64,000 nt of DNA from Melaminivora sp034675505. Lineage in GTDB: Bacteria > Pseudomonadota > Gammaproteobacteria > Burkholderiales > Burkholderiaceae_C. Under the pieces are notes generated by a model. That model worked only from the letters and a program-made list of their open reading frames with translations. It did not search any database and was not told the origin of the DNA. The stretch is from the NCBI GenBank assembly GCA_034675505.1, contig JAUCDD010000045.1:128143-192142 (forward strand), in the 5' to 3' direction. Positions within the stretch are counted from its first letter, which is position 1; each line of letters opens with the position of its first letter. The translations under genes were made by a program, and so were the position numbers. This document shows, piece by piece, positions 27,828 to 37,166 of this stretch.

Positions 27828-28768
27828 GGCGCCCCCGCTGCAGCGCCGGCGGCTTCGCCCAGCCAGTGCGCAAAGCGCTGCAGCGCCGGCGTGGGCGGCT
27901 GCTGCGGCGTGATCAGGTAGTAGCTGCGCTCGCGCTGCGGCGCCTGCGTGCAGGCGATGACCAGTTCGCCGCGTGCCAGTTCCTGCTCGATCAGCAGGGG
28001 AGGAATCAGGGCCACCCCCAGGCCCTGGGCGGCGGCGGCGGCCAGCATGGAGAACAATTCCAGCCGCGGCCCCTGCAACGCCTGCGCGGCCTGCACGCCG
28101 GCGGCGTCGAACCACTGCTGCCAGCCCTGCGGGCGCGTGCTTTGCTGCAGCAGCGGCAGCTGGGCGATGGCCTGCGGCGCCACCGGCTGCCAGGCGCGCC
28201 CCGGCGTGCGCCGGGCGGCAGGGGCCAGCAGCCGGGGGCTGGCGACGGGCACGATGTCCTCGTGCATCAGCCACTGCGCCTGCACGCCCGGCCAGTGGGC
28301 GACCTGCGCGGCGGTGCCGGCAAACAGCGCGGCATCGAACGCGGTGCCGGCGAAATCGAACGGCCGCGTGCGCACGTCGATGTGGACCGTGATGTCAGGG
28401 TGGGCGCGCCCCAGCTGCGCCAGGCGCGGCAGCAGCCAGCGCGTGGCAAAGGTGGGCACGGCCGCCAGCGCCACGCTGCCGCCCTGGCCCTGGTGCGCCA
28501 TCAGCTCCAGCGTGCCCTGGCGCAGCTGCAGCAGCCAGCGCGCGGCCTGCTGGGCGTAGCCCCGGCCGGCCTCGGTCAGCGCCACGCCATGGCGCGTGCG
28601 GCGAAACAGCGCCACGCCCAGGAGCTGCTCCAGCGCGAGGATCTGGCGCGAGACCGCGCCCTGCGTCAGGCACAGCTCCTGCGCGGCGCGCGTATAGCTT
28701 TGGTGGCGCGCCGCCGCGTCAAGGCAGGCCAGCGCCTGGGTGGAGGGCAACGGGGTGTGCGTGCGCAT
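27824..28768 (-). CDS. LysR-family regulator, GcvA/GcdR-like
   Basis: A 314-residue LysR-type regulator. The winged helix-turn-helix is in residues about 10-68 (ALACLDAAARHQSYTRAAQE, LCLTQGAVSRQILALEQLLG), followed by the effector-binding domain (ALAAVPTFATRWLLPRLAQL). Members of this subgroup near glutaryl-CoA dehydrogenase act as GcdR-type activators. Here the gene is divergent from gcdH with a 172-base gap containing inverted repeats, which makes gcdH the likely target. Its stop overlaps the photolyase start. Confidence 0.88.
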   Translation of the reverse strand: MRTHTPLPSTQALACLDAAARHQSYTRAAQELCLTQGAVSRQILALEQLLGVALFRRTRHGVALTEAGRGYAQQAARWLLQLRQGTLELMAHQGQGGSVALAAVPTFATRWLLPRLAQLGRAHPDITVHIDVRTRPFDFAGTAFDAALFAGTAAQVAHWPGVQAQWLMHEDIVPVASPRLLAPAARRTPGRAWQPVAPQAIAQLPLLQQSTRPQGWQQWFDAAGVQAAQALQGPRLELFSMLAAAAAQGLGVALIPPLLIEQELARGELVIACTQAPQRERSYYLITPQQPPTPALQRFAHWLGEAAGAAAGAP

Positions 28769-28790
28769 CGTTCATGCGAAAAAAATGGTT

Positions 28791-28857
28791 CCATTCTAGG
28801 AATGGCGCCCGTCCATTCATGCGTGCCGCTCATGCCTGGATGCAATCAATTCGATTG
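28791..28857. promoter_or_regulatory. Candidate operators between the LysR gene and gcdH
   Basis: Two inverted repeats lie in the divergent gap. CCATTC-TAG-GAATGG (28791-28805) is perfect, and a further CCATTC half-site follows at 28812-28817. CAATC-AATTC-GATTG (28843-28857) is also perfect. Both are plausible LysR-type binding sites; neither is a strict T-N11-A match by eye. Confidence 0.4.
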
Positions 28858-28940
28858 CCGGCCTGACCTGGCGCTCCTACCATGCGTGCGCCACGCCGGC
28901 CCCTTCTTCTTTTGTTCCACCTCTTGTTGGCCCAACCACC

Positions 28941-30134
28941 ATGACCCGCAGCTTCCAATGGGATGACCCCCTTCAATTCGACCAGCAGCTGAGCGAGGAC
29001 GAGCGCGCGATCCGCGACGCCGCCGCCGCCTATTGCCAGCAGCGCCTGGCGCCGCGCGTGCTGGAGATGTTCCGCCACGAAAAAACCGATACCTCCATCT
29101 TCCGCGAGATGGGCGAGCTGGGCCTGCTGGGCCCGACCATCCCGCAGGAATACGGCGGCGCGGGCCTGAGCTACGTCAGCTACGGCCTGGTGGCGCGCGA
29201 GATCGAGCGCGTGGACTCGGGCTTTCGCTCCATGGCCAGCGTGCAGTCGTCGTTGGTCATGGTGCCCATCAACGAGTTCGGCACCGAGGCGCAAAAGCAG
29301 AAATACCTGCCCAAGCTCGCCAGCGGCGAGTTCATCGGCTGCTTCGGCCTGACCGAGCCCGACCACGGCTCCGACCCCGGCAGCATGGCCAGCCGCGCGC
29401 GCAAGGTTGCGGGCGGCTACCGCCTGTCGGGCGCCAAGATGTGGATCACCAACAGCCCGGTGGCCGACGTGTTCGTGGTCTGGGCCAAGGAGGTGAGCGA
29501 GGCGGGCCACGTCGGCCCGATCCGCGGCTTCATTCTGGACAAGGGCATGCCGGGCCTGTCCGCGCCCGCCATCCACGGCAAGGTAGGCCTGCGCGCTTCC
29601 ATCACCGGCGAGATCGTCATGGACGAGGTCTTCGTGCCCGAGGACAACGCCTTCCCCGAGGTGCAGGGCCTCAAGGGCCCGTTCACCTGCCTGAACAGCG
29701 CGCGCTTCGGCATCGCCTGGGGCGCCATGGGCGCGGCCGAGTTCTGCTGGCACACCGCGCGCCAGTACACGCTGGACCGCCAGCAGTTCGGCCGCCCGCT
29801 GGCGGCCAACCAGCTGGTGCAAAAAAAGCTGGCCGACATGCAGACCGAGATCGCCCTGGGGCTGCAGGCCGCGCTGCGCGTGGGCCGCATCAAGGACGAG
29901 GGGCACAACGTGATCGAGGCCACCTCGCTCATCAAGCGCAACAACTGCGGCAAGGCGCTGGACATCGCGCGCCTGGCGCGCGACATGATGGGCGGCAACG
30001 GCATCAGCGACGAGTTCGGCGTGGCGCGCCACCTGGTGAACCTGGAGGTGGTCAACACCTACGAAGGCACGCACGACGTGCACGCGCTGATCCTGGGCCG
30101 GGCGCAGACGGGCATCGCGGCGTTCGCCAACTGA
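28941..30134 (+). CDS. gcdH: Glutaryl-CoA dehydrogenase
   Basis: A 397-residue acyl-CoA dehydrogenase that oxidises and decarboxylates glutaryl-CoA to crotonyl-CoA in lysine, tryptophan and glutarate breakdown. Diagnostic segments are FGLTEPDHGSDPGSM, KMWITNSPVADVFVVWAK, LNSARFGIAWGAMGAAEF, MMGGNGISDEFGVARH and the catalytic Glu in NTYEGTHDVHALILGRAQTG. Length and motifs agree with GcdH rather than general acyl-CoA dehydrogenases. It is transcribed away from the LysR gene and is followed by a TAGCTA-type repeat. Confidence 0.95.
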   Translation: MTRSFQWDDPLQFDQQLSEDERAIRDAAAAYCQQRLAPRVLEMFRHEKTDTSIFREMGELGLLGPTIPQEYGGAGLSYVSYGLVAREIERVDSGFRSMASVQSSLVMVPINEFGTEAQKQKYLPKLASGEFIGCFGLTEPDHGSDPGSMASRARKVAGGYRLSGAKMWITNSPVADVFVVWAKEVSEAGHVGPIRGFILDKGMPGLSAPAIHGKVGLRASITGEIVMDEVFVPEDNAFPEVQGLKGPFTCLNSARFGIAWGAMGAAEFCWHTARQYTLDRQQFGRPLAANQLVQKKLADMQTEIALGLQAALRVGRIKDEGHNVIEATSLIKRNNCGKALDIARLARDMMGGNGISDEFGVARHLVNLEVVNTYEGTHDVHALILGRAQTGIAAFAN

Positions 30135-30157
30135 GCACTTTTTTACTACTGAATATA

Positions 30158-30203
30158 TAGCTACAGGCCGGCTATTGGCGCCGGCTGGTGGCGCTTTTCA
30201 TGC
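30158..30203 (+). repeat. TAGCTA-type intergenic repeat, copy 4
   Basis: The first 28 bases differ at one position from those of the copy at 22731. It lies between the ends of the convergent gcdH and bcsG genes. Confidence 0.6.
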
Positions 30204-30206
30204 AAA

Positions 30207-31775
30207 TCAGGGTTCGTAGGGCACCCAGGCGCCCTTGCCGGTGCGCATCAGGTACTGGTCGCCGCTGCCGCGCACCATGACCACGTCGTCGTTCTCGGCG
30301 ACGAAGTCCGTGCCCTGCAGCGCCGGCAGGCGCTCGCCCAGTGCCTGCGCGCCGGTGGCGAACGGGTTGTCGCGCACCAGGCTGGCCAGCAGGCCGTTCA
30401 GGTCCAGGTAGCTGGCCGGCTTGTCGATCACCAGGGGCCGGGCGGCCGCAGTGTGGCCCGGCCCGATGATCTTCAGCGCCGCCGGCACCAGGGTGATGCG
30501 CGGATTGGGGATCTCGCGCATGCCGGAGATCTGGAACTTGTCGCCGCGCAGCGCAGCGCCGTGCTCGGGCAGCAGCACCACCACCACCGGCCGGCCGCTG
30601 GCCTCCAGCTCGGTCAGGAATTTGTCGAAATCCGCCAGCAGCTGCGTCAGGCGCGGCTTGTAGGTGTCCAGGCTGGAGCGCGACTTCATGCCCGGCACCA
30701 CGTTGCCGTCGTGCAGCGACACGGTGTTGTAGTACAGCGCCACGGGCTGGCCGCCCAGCTGCTGGCGGCGCTGCCACCAGCGGCTCAGCACGGCCTGGTC
30801 GGCGTAGATGGGCGAGCCGTCGAAGCTGCGCATGTGCACCGGCGTGCCCTCGGGCGACTCCAGCTTACCGGCCAGCCCGCCCTGCGACTGCACGGCCTTG
30901 CCGAAGCCGTCGAACTGCCCGTCGTGGTTCAGCAGCCCCTGCGTGCGCCAGCCCAGCTGCTCCAGCGTCGGGAAGACGTAGCAGGCCGGATCGGCGCCCT
31001 CGTACAGCGCATGGTGCGTGGCCTGGCCGCAGGTGCCGCGCAGCAGCCGCAGCGCGGCCGGGCCGCTGTAGCTGGCGGCGGTGTTGAACTGGGTGAACAG
31101 CGCATCGAAGCGGCCCAGCAGAGGGTGCTCGCGCATGCCGACGAACTCCATGTCGTCCCAGGACAGCGAGCACACGTGCAGCACGATGATGTCGAACGCC
31201 GCCGGCGAGCCGGCCGGCGAGGGCTCCAGGTGGCGCCGCGCCTCGCTGCCATAGAACGCCTTGAGCCGCGCGTCCGGGTCGGCCGGCGCCGCAGCGCCGC
31301 CCGCGCCCGTGGCGGCAGGGGCCGCCGCCACCTGGCGCACACCGAACGGCAGCGGCGGCGCCTGTGCCAGCAGCACCGGCAGCAGCGGCACGCTGACGAT
31401 GCCCAGCAGCGCAAAGGTGGCAAAGCGGACGCGCCGCGCCAGCAGCGCGTACAGCCCCAGCGCCAGCACGAACCCCGCCACCAGCCGCCAGCTGAACACG
31501 CGCCCGAGCAGCTCGCCCATGTACTGCAGGCTGAAGGCCGCCAGCACGTGCGTTTGCGACAGCACGCGCCCCAGGGCCGGCAGGTGCGAATCGTGGTAGA
31601 GCAGCGCGGCGGCGGCGGGCACGGCCAGTGACTGGCGCACCAGGCGCAGGCGGGGCGAGCGCACCGGCCAGAACACCGCCAGCGCCAGCAGCAGGTTGAG
31701 CAGCCAGTGAAAGCCCAGCAAGCCCCGGTAGTACAGGGCAACCTTGCCCAGGAAATAGAAACCCCAGTAGCTCAT
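30207..31775 (-). CDS. bcsG: Cellulose phosphoethanolamine transferase BcsG
   Basis: A 522-residue inner-membrane enzyme that adds phosphoethanolamine to nascent cellulose in E. coli-type systems. Four or five N-terminal helices (about 1-150) precede a periplasmic alkaline-phosphatase-like domain. Catalytic and zinc positions are visible: VCSLSWDDME (about 202), SYSGPAALRLLRGTCGQ (about 236), VSLHDGN (about 354) and LPEHGAALRGDK (about 403). It is the last gene of the bcs operon; its ATG overlaps the bcsA stop (ATGA). Presence of BcsG predicts modified, not plain, cellulose. Confidence 0.93.
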   Translation of the reverse strand: MSYWGFYFLGKVALYYRGLLGFHWLLNLLLALAVFWPVRSPRLRLVRQSLAVPAAAALLYHDSHLPALGRVLSQTHVLAAFSLQYMGELLGRVFSWRLVAGFVLALGLYALLARRVRFATFALLGIVSVPLLPVLLAQAPPLPFGVRQVAAAPAATGAGGAAAPADPDARLKAFYGSEARRHLEPSPAGSPAAFDIIVLHVCSLSWDDMEFVGMREHPLLGRFDALFTQFNTAASYSGPAALRLLRGTCGQATHHALYEGADPACYVFPTLEQLGWRTQGLLNHDGQFDGFGKAVQSQGGLAGKLESPEGTPVHMRSFDGSPIYADQAVLSRWWQRRQQLGGQPVALYYNTVSLHDGNVVPGMKSRSSLDTYKPRLTQLLADFDKFLTELEASGRPVVVVLLPEHGAALRGDKFQISGMREIPNPRITLVPAALKIIGPGHTAAARPLVIDKPASYLDLNGLLASLVRDNPFATGAQALGERLPALQGTDFVAENDDVVMVRGSGDQYLMRTGKGAWVPYEP

Positions 31776-34327
31776 GGCGCCTCGAAAACGGTGGACGGCC
31801 GGGGCGGGCGCCGGCGCATGCGCGCGCGCAGCGCATCGAGCGCCGCCGCGCCCAGCTGGCGGTAGCCATTCAGGCCGAGCTGGAGGATTTCCTGCAGGCC
31901 TTGCAGCGGCCGATCAGCCTCGCGGCCGTTGCTGCGCTGGGTCCAGGAGTCAGGCCGCGCGAAGGTGCATTGCACCAGCTCGATCTGCTGGCGCGCCGTC
32001 AGCGTGGCGAACTCCACGCCCACGGTGCCGCCGGCCTTGGCCAGCGTCACCCGGGCCGGCAGTGCGCACTCGCGCCCGTCCCACCACAGGCCCACGTCCA
32101 GCGGCTGGCCGGGCTGCAGCCCGGTCGCGGCGTCCAGCTGCAGGCCCAGGCCGGCCAGGGAAAAATCGGTGCAGGTGGCGCGCAGCACGCGCCCGTCCTG
32201 CAGGTACACCACGGCCGGCAGCCGGGCGCTGACGCGGTGCATGCGCCGCACCTGGCGCGCCTCGCGCGCCACGCCGATGGCCGCGCCCAGCACGACCAGG
32301 CTGTAGGCCGTCCAGATCAGGTTCAGCAAGACGGTGCCGATCTCGTCGGTGTTCCACCACAGCAGCCGCACGATGCCGAAGGCGAACGCCGCCAGGTTCA
32401 GCAGCACCAGCACGAAGTACGGCAGCGAGGTCGTCCAGTCGAAATACGAGCGCTCCACCAGCCCGCCCTTGGCGGTCACGTTGAACTTGCCCAGCCGGGG
32501 GTTGATCATGGCCAGCGTGGTCGGCAGGGCCACGTACCAGGCCAGCACGGTCTCGTAGACCTCGGCCCAGAACGTGTGCCGGTACTTGCCCTGCATGTGG
32601 GCGTTGGCGATGCTGGACTGCAGGATGTAGGGCAGCACGTACAGCGCCAGCACCCCGGCCTGGGCGTGGATGATGTAGACGTGGAAGAACAGGTAGGCCA
32701 TGGGCGCGGTGAGGAACACCAGGCGCGGCAGGCCGAACAGGAAATGCAGCATGGCGTTGCTGTAGCAAATGCGCTGCCACAGCGTCAGCCCCCGGCCCAG
32801 GAAGGGGTTGTCCACGCGGAAGATCTGCGCCATGCCGCGCGCCCAGCGGATGCGCTGGCCCACGTGCGCCGACAGGCTCTCGGTGGCCAGCCCGGCGGCC
32901 AGCGCCTCGTTCAGGTAGGCCGTGGTGTAGCCGCGCCGGTGCAGCTTGAGCGCCGTGTGCGCGTCCTCGGTCACCGTCTCGACGGCGATGCCGCCCACCT
33001 CCAGCAGCGGGCCGCGCCGGATGACGGCGCACGAGCCGCAGAAAAACGTGGCGTTCCAGAAATCGTTGCCGTCCTGGATCAGGCCGTAGAACAGCTCGCC
33101 TTCGTTGGGCACGCGGCGGAAGGTGCCCAGGTTGCGCTCGAACGGATCGGGCGAGAAGAAATGGTGCGGCGTCTGCAGCATGGCGCAGCGCGGGTCGCGC
33201 TGGAACCAGCCCACGGTGGTTTTCAGAAAGCTGCGGGTGGGGATGTGGTCGCAGTCGAAGATGGCCACCAGCGCGCCATCGCTCAGGCCCAGCGCGTGGT
33301 TCAGGTTGCCGGCCTTGGCATGGCGGTTGTCGTCGCGCGCGATGTAGCGCACGCCCACTTCGGCGGCGAAGGCGCGGAACTCCTCGCGCCGCCCGTCGTC
33401 CAGCAGGTACACGCGCAGCCTGTCCGCCGGCCAGTCCAGTGCCAGGGCGGCCAGCACCGCCGGGCGCACCACGCCCAGCGCCTCGTTGTAGGTGGGGATG
33501 AAGACGTCCACCGTGGGCCAGTCCTGCGGCGGCCCGGCCACGGCGGCGGCCGGGCGCTGCAGCGGCCAGGCCGACTGGACGAAGCCCAGCAGCACCACCA
33601 GCCAGGTGTAGGCCTCGGCGGCCAGCAGGCCGTAGCCCAGGAAGGCCTGCACCGGCGTGTCGAACTCCAGCGTGGTGCTCACGCGCCACCAGGCGTAGCG
33701 CCCCATGGCCAGCAGGCCGATGGCCGCCAGCGCCAGCGACGGGAAGCGCCCCGGAAAGCGGCGCAGCACCATGGACAGCAACCACAGCGCCGACAGGAAG
33801 ACCAGCTGGCCCAGCCAGTTGAAGGGCGTCGTCACCACCACGGCGCCGACCAGCAGCATCGCGCCCAGCAGCAGCCAGCGCACACCGGCGCGTTCCAGCG
33901 GCGGCGCAAGCACGCGCTGCAGGCGCGGCCCGGCGCCGCGCGCGTGCAGCCATGCGGCCAGCGCATCCAGGACGCGCAGCAGCCGGCGCAAAAGCCACGA
34001 CAGCAGCGCCCCGCCCGCGCCCAGGAGCGCCCCCAGCGGCGCCAGCAGCCGCGCCAGCGCGTGCCCCAGCCAGGCCAGGCGGCCCGGGTGCGGCGGGGGC
34101 AGCACGAACAGATGCCTGAGCCACACCTGGTGGGCGGCCGACACCGGCACGCCCAGCACGGCCGCCAGCCAGGCCGCCGGATCAGGGACGTCGCCCGCGT
34201 GCAGCCGCACGCGCGGCGCGCCAGGCGCAGGCCGCAGCAGCAGGCTGTACAGCCACGAGGACGGCTCGCGCGGCCGCGCCACCTGCAGGCTGCGCGCCAG
34301 CCACAGCAGCAGGGCATGCGCGTTCAC
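31772..34327 (-). CDS. bcsA: Cellulose synthase catalytic subunit BcsA
   Basis: An 851-residue inner-membrane glycosyltransferase (GT2) that polymerises UDP-glucose and threads the chain outward. Catalytic motifs are complete: TYNEAL (about 279), LLDDGRREEF (about 305), DCDHIP (about 355), VTEDAHTALKLHRRG (about 452) and QRIRWARGM (about 492). The C-terminal PilZ domain begins at about 685 with RQVRRMHRV, whose spaced arginines bind cyclic di-GMP. An N-terminal extension of about 150 residues precedes the first helices. GTG 34327 overlaps the bcsQ stop (GTGA). galU in this window supplies the substrate. Confidence 0.96.
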   Translation of the reverse strand: MNAHALLLWLARSLQVARPREPSSWLYSLLLRPAPGAPRVRLHAGDVPDPAAWLAAVLGVPVSAAHQVWLRHLFVLPPPHPGRLAWLGHALARLLAPLGALLGAGGALLSWLLRRLLRVLDALAAWLHARGAGPRLQRVLAPPLERAGVRWLLLGAMLLVGAVVVTTPFNWLGQLVFLSALWLLSMVLRRFPGRFPSLALAAIGLLAMGRYAWWRVSTTLEFDTPVQAFLGYGLLAAEAYTWLVVLLGFVQSAWPLQRPAAAVAGPPQDWPTVDVFIPTYNEALGVVRPAVLAALALDWPADRLRVYLLDDGRREEFRAFAAEVGVRYIARDDNRHAKAGNLNHALGLSDGALVAIFDCDHIPTRSFLKTTVGWFQRDPRCAMLQTPHHFFSPDPFERNLGTFRRVPNEGELFYGLIQDGNDFWNATFFCGSCAVIRRGPLLEVGGIAVETVTEDAHTALKLHRRGYTTAYLNEALAAGLATESLSAHVGQRIRWARGMAQIFRVDNPFLGRGLTLWQRICYSNAMLHFLFGLPRLVFLTAPMAYLFFHVYIIHAQAGVLALYVLPYILQSSIANAHMQGKYRHTFWAEVYETVLAWYVALPTTLAMINPRLGKFNVTAKGGLVERSYFDWTTSLPYFVLVLLNLAAFAFGIVRLLWWNTDEIGTVLLNLIWTAYSLVVLGAAIGVAREARQVRRMHRVSARLPAVVYLQDGRVLRATCTDFSLAGLGLQLDAATGLQPGQPLDVGLWWDGRECALPARVTLAKAGGTVGVEFATLTARQQIELVQCTFARPDSWTQRSNGREADRPLQGLQEILQLGLNGYRQLGAAALDALRARMRRRPPRPSTVFEAP

Positions 34328-35067
34328 GGCGCCAGGCCCTCGCGCAGGAGCCAGTCCGCCATGCCCTGCAGGTCGTGCGACAGCTGCGCATGCGGCGCCA
34401 GCTGGTGCACGCACAGCCCCTGCTGCAGCGCCAGCTGGACGTGCTCGTCGCGGTGCAGCGGATACGGCAGCAGGCTGGCCTGCCACTGCCCGGTCAGCGC
34501 CTGCAGCGCTGCGCTGCGCAAGCTGCTGCGCGCATCCGCCCCGTTGAGCACCACGGCATGCCGCGCCGTGGCGGGCAGCTGGGCGATGAAGTTCTGCAAC
34601 GGCTCCAGCCAGCGGCAGGAGCCCGCGCTCACGTCCAGCACCAGCAGCGCCAGGTCTGCGCAGCGCGCAGCCTGCAGCGCCAACGGCGCGGGTAGCGCCG
34701 GCGTGTCCAGCAGCACCACGCCGTCGTCGGGAAAGTCAAGCTCGCGCAGCTGCGCCTCCAGCCAGTCCTCGGGCAGCTCGCAGGCTGCACTGCAGGCCTG
34801 CGGCCAGGCGCCGTGGGGCAGCAGGCGCACGCCCTGGGGCCCCTCCAGCCCCGCCTGGCCCCACCACTGGCCCTGCTGCACGGCGTCGTGCCAGCCGGCC
34901 GGCCCGGTGCTTGCGGGCTGGCCCAGGTGCAGCCCCAGGGCGTTTTGCGGGCACAGGTCGATCGCCAGCGCCGCCAGCCCGCGCTCGGCCAGCAGCACGG
35001 CGATGTGCGCGGCCAGGGTGCTGCGGCCGCAGCCGCCCAGCGGCGACAGGAAGGCGATGCGCTTCAT
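34324..35067 (-). CDS. bcsQ: Cellulose biosynthesis protein BcsQ (MinD/ParA-like)
   Basis: A 247-residue P-loop protein of the MinD/ParA family that helps place the cellulose synthase at the cell pole and is needed for secretion in E. coli. The loop is SPLGGCGRSTLAAHIAV (about 8-24); both lysines of the deviant Walker A motif are replaced (Leu and Arg), and E. coli BcsQ also departs from the consensus. Other motifs are ALAIDLCPQNALGLHLG and VVLLDTPALPAPLALQAA. ATG 35067 overlaps the bcsF stop, and its stop overlaps bcsA. Confidence 0.9.
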   Translation of the reverse strand: MKRIAFLSPLGGCGRSTLAAHIAVLLAERGLAALAIDLCPQNALGLHLGQPASTGPAGWHDAVQQGQWWGQAGLEGPQGVRLLPHGAWPQACSAACELPEDWLEAQLRELDFPDDGVVLLDTPALPAPLALQAARCADLALLVLDVSAGSCRWLEPLQNFIAQLPATARHAVVLNGADARSSLRSAALQALTGQWQASLLPYPLHRDEHVQLALQQGLCVHQLAPHAQLSHDLQGMADWLLREGLAP

Positions 35068-35258
35068 GGCGCCTCGTGCCGGTCGGTGTCGGCGGGCCCA
35101 GGCGCGGGAGGCGCCGCCAGCGCCGTGCCGCGCAGCGGGCGGTAGGGCTGCAGGTAGCGCCGCTGGCCGGTCCACCCGGCCGAGCGCGCCGCGCGCCAGG
35201 CCAGGCCGGCCAGCGCGCTGCCGGCCAGGGCGCCGGCCAGCCCGATCAACCAGTTCAT
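35064..35258 (-). CDS. bcsF: BcsF-like small membrane protein
   Basis: A 64-residue protein with one N-terminal membrane helix (MNWLIGLAGALAGSALAGLA) and a basic tail with RRYLQPYRPLRGTAL, which resembles the RYVKPAGTLRR tail of E. coli BcsF. In E. coli BcsF anchors BcsE to the membrane near the synthase. Its place between bcsE and bcsQ, with ATGA overlaps at both ends, supports the call; the similarity itself is short. Confidence 0.75.
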   Translation of the reverse strand: MNWLIGLAGALAGSALAGLAWRAARSAGWTGQRRYLQPYRPLRGTALAAPPAPGPADTDRHEAP

Positions 35259-37165
35259 GGCGACGCCCTCCCTGCACCTGCCACCACGCGCGGCGGCGGC
35301 GGCACGCGGCCGATGGGGCGCGCGCGCAGGCGCGGGCGGTCGGCGGGCGGGCCGGTCGGCGCAGCGCCGGGCTGCATGTGCCCGGGCACCGCCTCTTCCA
35401 GGGCCAGCGCGGCCCGGTGCATGCGCGCCAGCTCTGCCGCGTCGCCCTCGCCCGGCGCCGGCGGCGCATCCCCGGCGGCGGGTGGGTTGGCGTCCGCCAG
35501 GCCGGGCCCGGCCGCCACCGGGAGCGCCACCAGGCCACTGAAGTCCGGCAGGCCGGGCGCGGCCGCATGCAGGCTCTCCAGCGTGGCCCGCATGTCGGAC
35601 TCGGAGGCATCCACCTTCTGGGCGCAGAAGCACTGCTCCAGCGGCAGGTCGAACAGGCGCTGCAACACCTCATCCAGGTCGGCCTGGGTGCAGGCAAAGA
35701 GGAAGACGTAGACGCCGTGGGCGTCGGCACTGAGCAGGTCGCCGTCGCGCGCGGGCCGGGCGGCGCGCAGGGCGTCCAGGTGCGGCATGCGCGGATGCAG
35801 CTGCAAATACACCAGGCAATGCTCCAGCGCCACCAGCCGGGTGCGCGCCAGCGTCTCGCGCAGCTGCAGCGCGAACGCGCGCGGCGCCAGGTAGCCGCGC
35901 ACCGGCGGCGCCGCGCACGCCTGTATCGTGGCCGCGCAATCAGCCTCCACCGGGCGCGTGTGCACCAGGCTCTGGTGCTCCTCGACGATGCGCAGCAGCC
36001 GTGCAAAGCCCACCTCGCGGTAGATCACGGCGGTGGCGCCCAGGCGCAGCAAGGCCTGCTCCATGTGGGCGCGCAGGTCGCCCCGGGTATCGCGCACGAT
36101 GATCTTCAGGCTGCGCGGGCGCGCGCTGCGCAGCCGGTGCACCAGTGCGGCGACGGCCGGAAAGCCGTCCGGCCCCCCGGCGTCCAGCAGCACGGTCGCG
36201 CCGGTGGCGCGTTGCGCCGCCTGCTCCAGCGCCTGCAGGCCGGGCAGCACGCTCCAGGTGGGCGGCGCGCGCAGCTGGCCCGGCAGGCTGGACAGGGTGG
36301 CCAGCACGTCGGCTGCGTCCGGCGCCTGCACCAGCCGCGGGATGGCACCCTGCAGCAGGCTGCCGCCGTAGTGCAGCCGCGGCAGCGCAGCGGGGTCGCC
36401 GGCGCCCTGCAGCAGGCGCAGGCCATAGCTGGCGTGCAGCACGGCGGCATGCTCGCCGTCCCAGCGGTGCAGCGTCAGCACCGGGCCGTCGCTGATCACG
36501 GAGAGTTCCGCCACATGGTCGAAGGTGCCCACCACCACGCGCGCCGCCGCCATGGGATCGGCGCCGGCGCCGCCGTCCAGGCCGCCCATGCGGTGCACGG
36601 GAAACATCAGGGCGGCCGGCCCGCGCAGCCGCCGCCCCAAGCGGCGCAGCTGGCCCGACAGGCGGCGCAGCTGCGCCACGCTGGCGCCCGCTACCAGGGC
36701 GTTCGCATCCAGCAGGCATACGGCGGTGCCGGCGCTGCAGCCCGCACGGCGCAGCTCGCGCGCGAACCCCGCCAGCCCCTCGTGGCGCAGCCGGGCCTGG
36801 GCGCGGGCGGGCAGCAGCCAGGCGTGCAGGCGGCCCGAGGCATAGGCCGCCTGCAGTGCCGGCACGGCCAGCAGGGCGTCCAGGGCCGCGCCCTCGGCGC
36901 CCAGCACCAGCACCGGCCCGGCGTCCAGCCAGTCGAGCAGCAGTGCCGGCGTCCAGGCCAGCTCGTGCGCCGGCGCGTGCGTGAGCAGCGCTGCCACCGC
37001 ACCCACCGGCATGCGGCCCACGCCATGGGGCAGCCCGTCCACGCCCATGCCGGCGGCAGCGGCGCCCGTGCGCGTGCCGCGCCGCGCCCGCCATGCGGCC
37101 AGCAGCGGCGCCAGCTGCGGCCACCATGCGCGTGCGCGTCGCCCGGCCATCAAGACGGCTGCCAT
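35255..37165 (-). CDS. bcsE: Cyclic di-GMP-binding cellulose regulator BcsE
   Basis: A 636-residue cytosolic protein. The GIL domain that binds cyclic di-GMP is recognisable around residues 340-480, with KIIVRDTRGDLRAHMEQALL and the following LRLGATAVIYREVGFARLLR; the RxxRGD-type stretch corresponds to the I-site-like motif. The N-terminal part is a degenerate nucleotide-binding fold. The C-terminal 100 residues are Pro/Ala-rich and probably disordered; the protein is longer than the E. coli one (about 520). It starts one base after the bcsC stop and overlaps bcsF by four bases. Confidence 0.88.
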   Translation of the reverse strand: MAAVLMAGRRARAWWPQLAPLLAAWRARRGTRTGAAAAGMGVDGLPHGVGRMPVGAVAALLTHAPAHELAWTPALLLDWLDAGPVLVLGAEGAALDALLAVPALQAAYASGRLHAWLLPARAQARLRHEGLAGFARELRRAGCSAGTAVCLLDANALVAGASVAQLRRLSGQLRRLGRRLRGPAALMFPVHRMGGLDGGAGADPMAAARVVVGTFDHVAELSVISDGPVLTLHRWDGEHAAVLHASYGLRLLQGAGDPAALPRLHYGGSLLQGAIPRLVQAPDAADVLATLSSLPGQLRAPPTWSVLPGLQALEQAAQRATGATVLLDAGGPDGFPAVAALVHRLRSARPRSLKIIVRDTRGDLRAHMEQALLRLGATAVIYREVGFARLLRIVEEHQSLVHTRPVEADCAATIQACAAPPVRGYLAPRAFALQLRETLARTRLVALEHCLVYLQLHPRMPHLDALRAARPARDGDLLSADAHGVYVFLFACTQADLDEVLQRLFDLPLEQCFCAQKVDASESDMRATLESLHAAAPGLPDFSGLVALPVAAGPGLADANPPAAGDAPPAPGEGDAAELARMHRAALALEEAVPGHMQPGAAPTGPPADRPRLRARPIGRVPPPPRVVAGAGRASP

Positions 37166-37166
37166 C

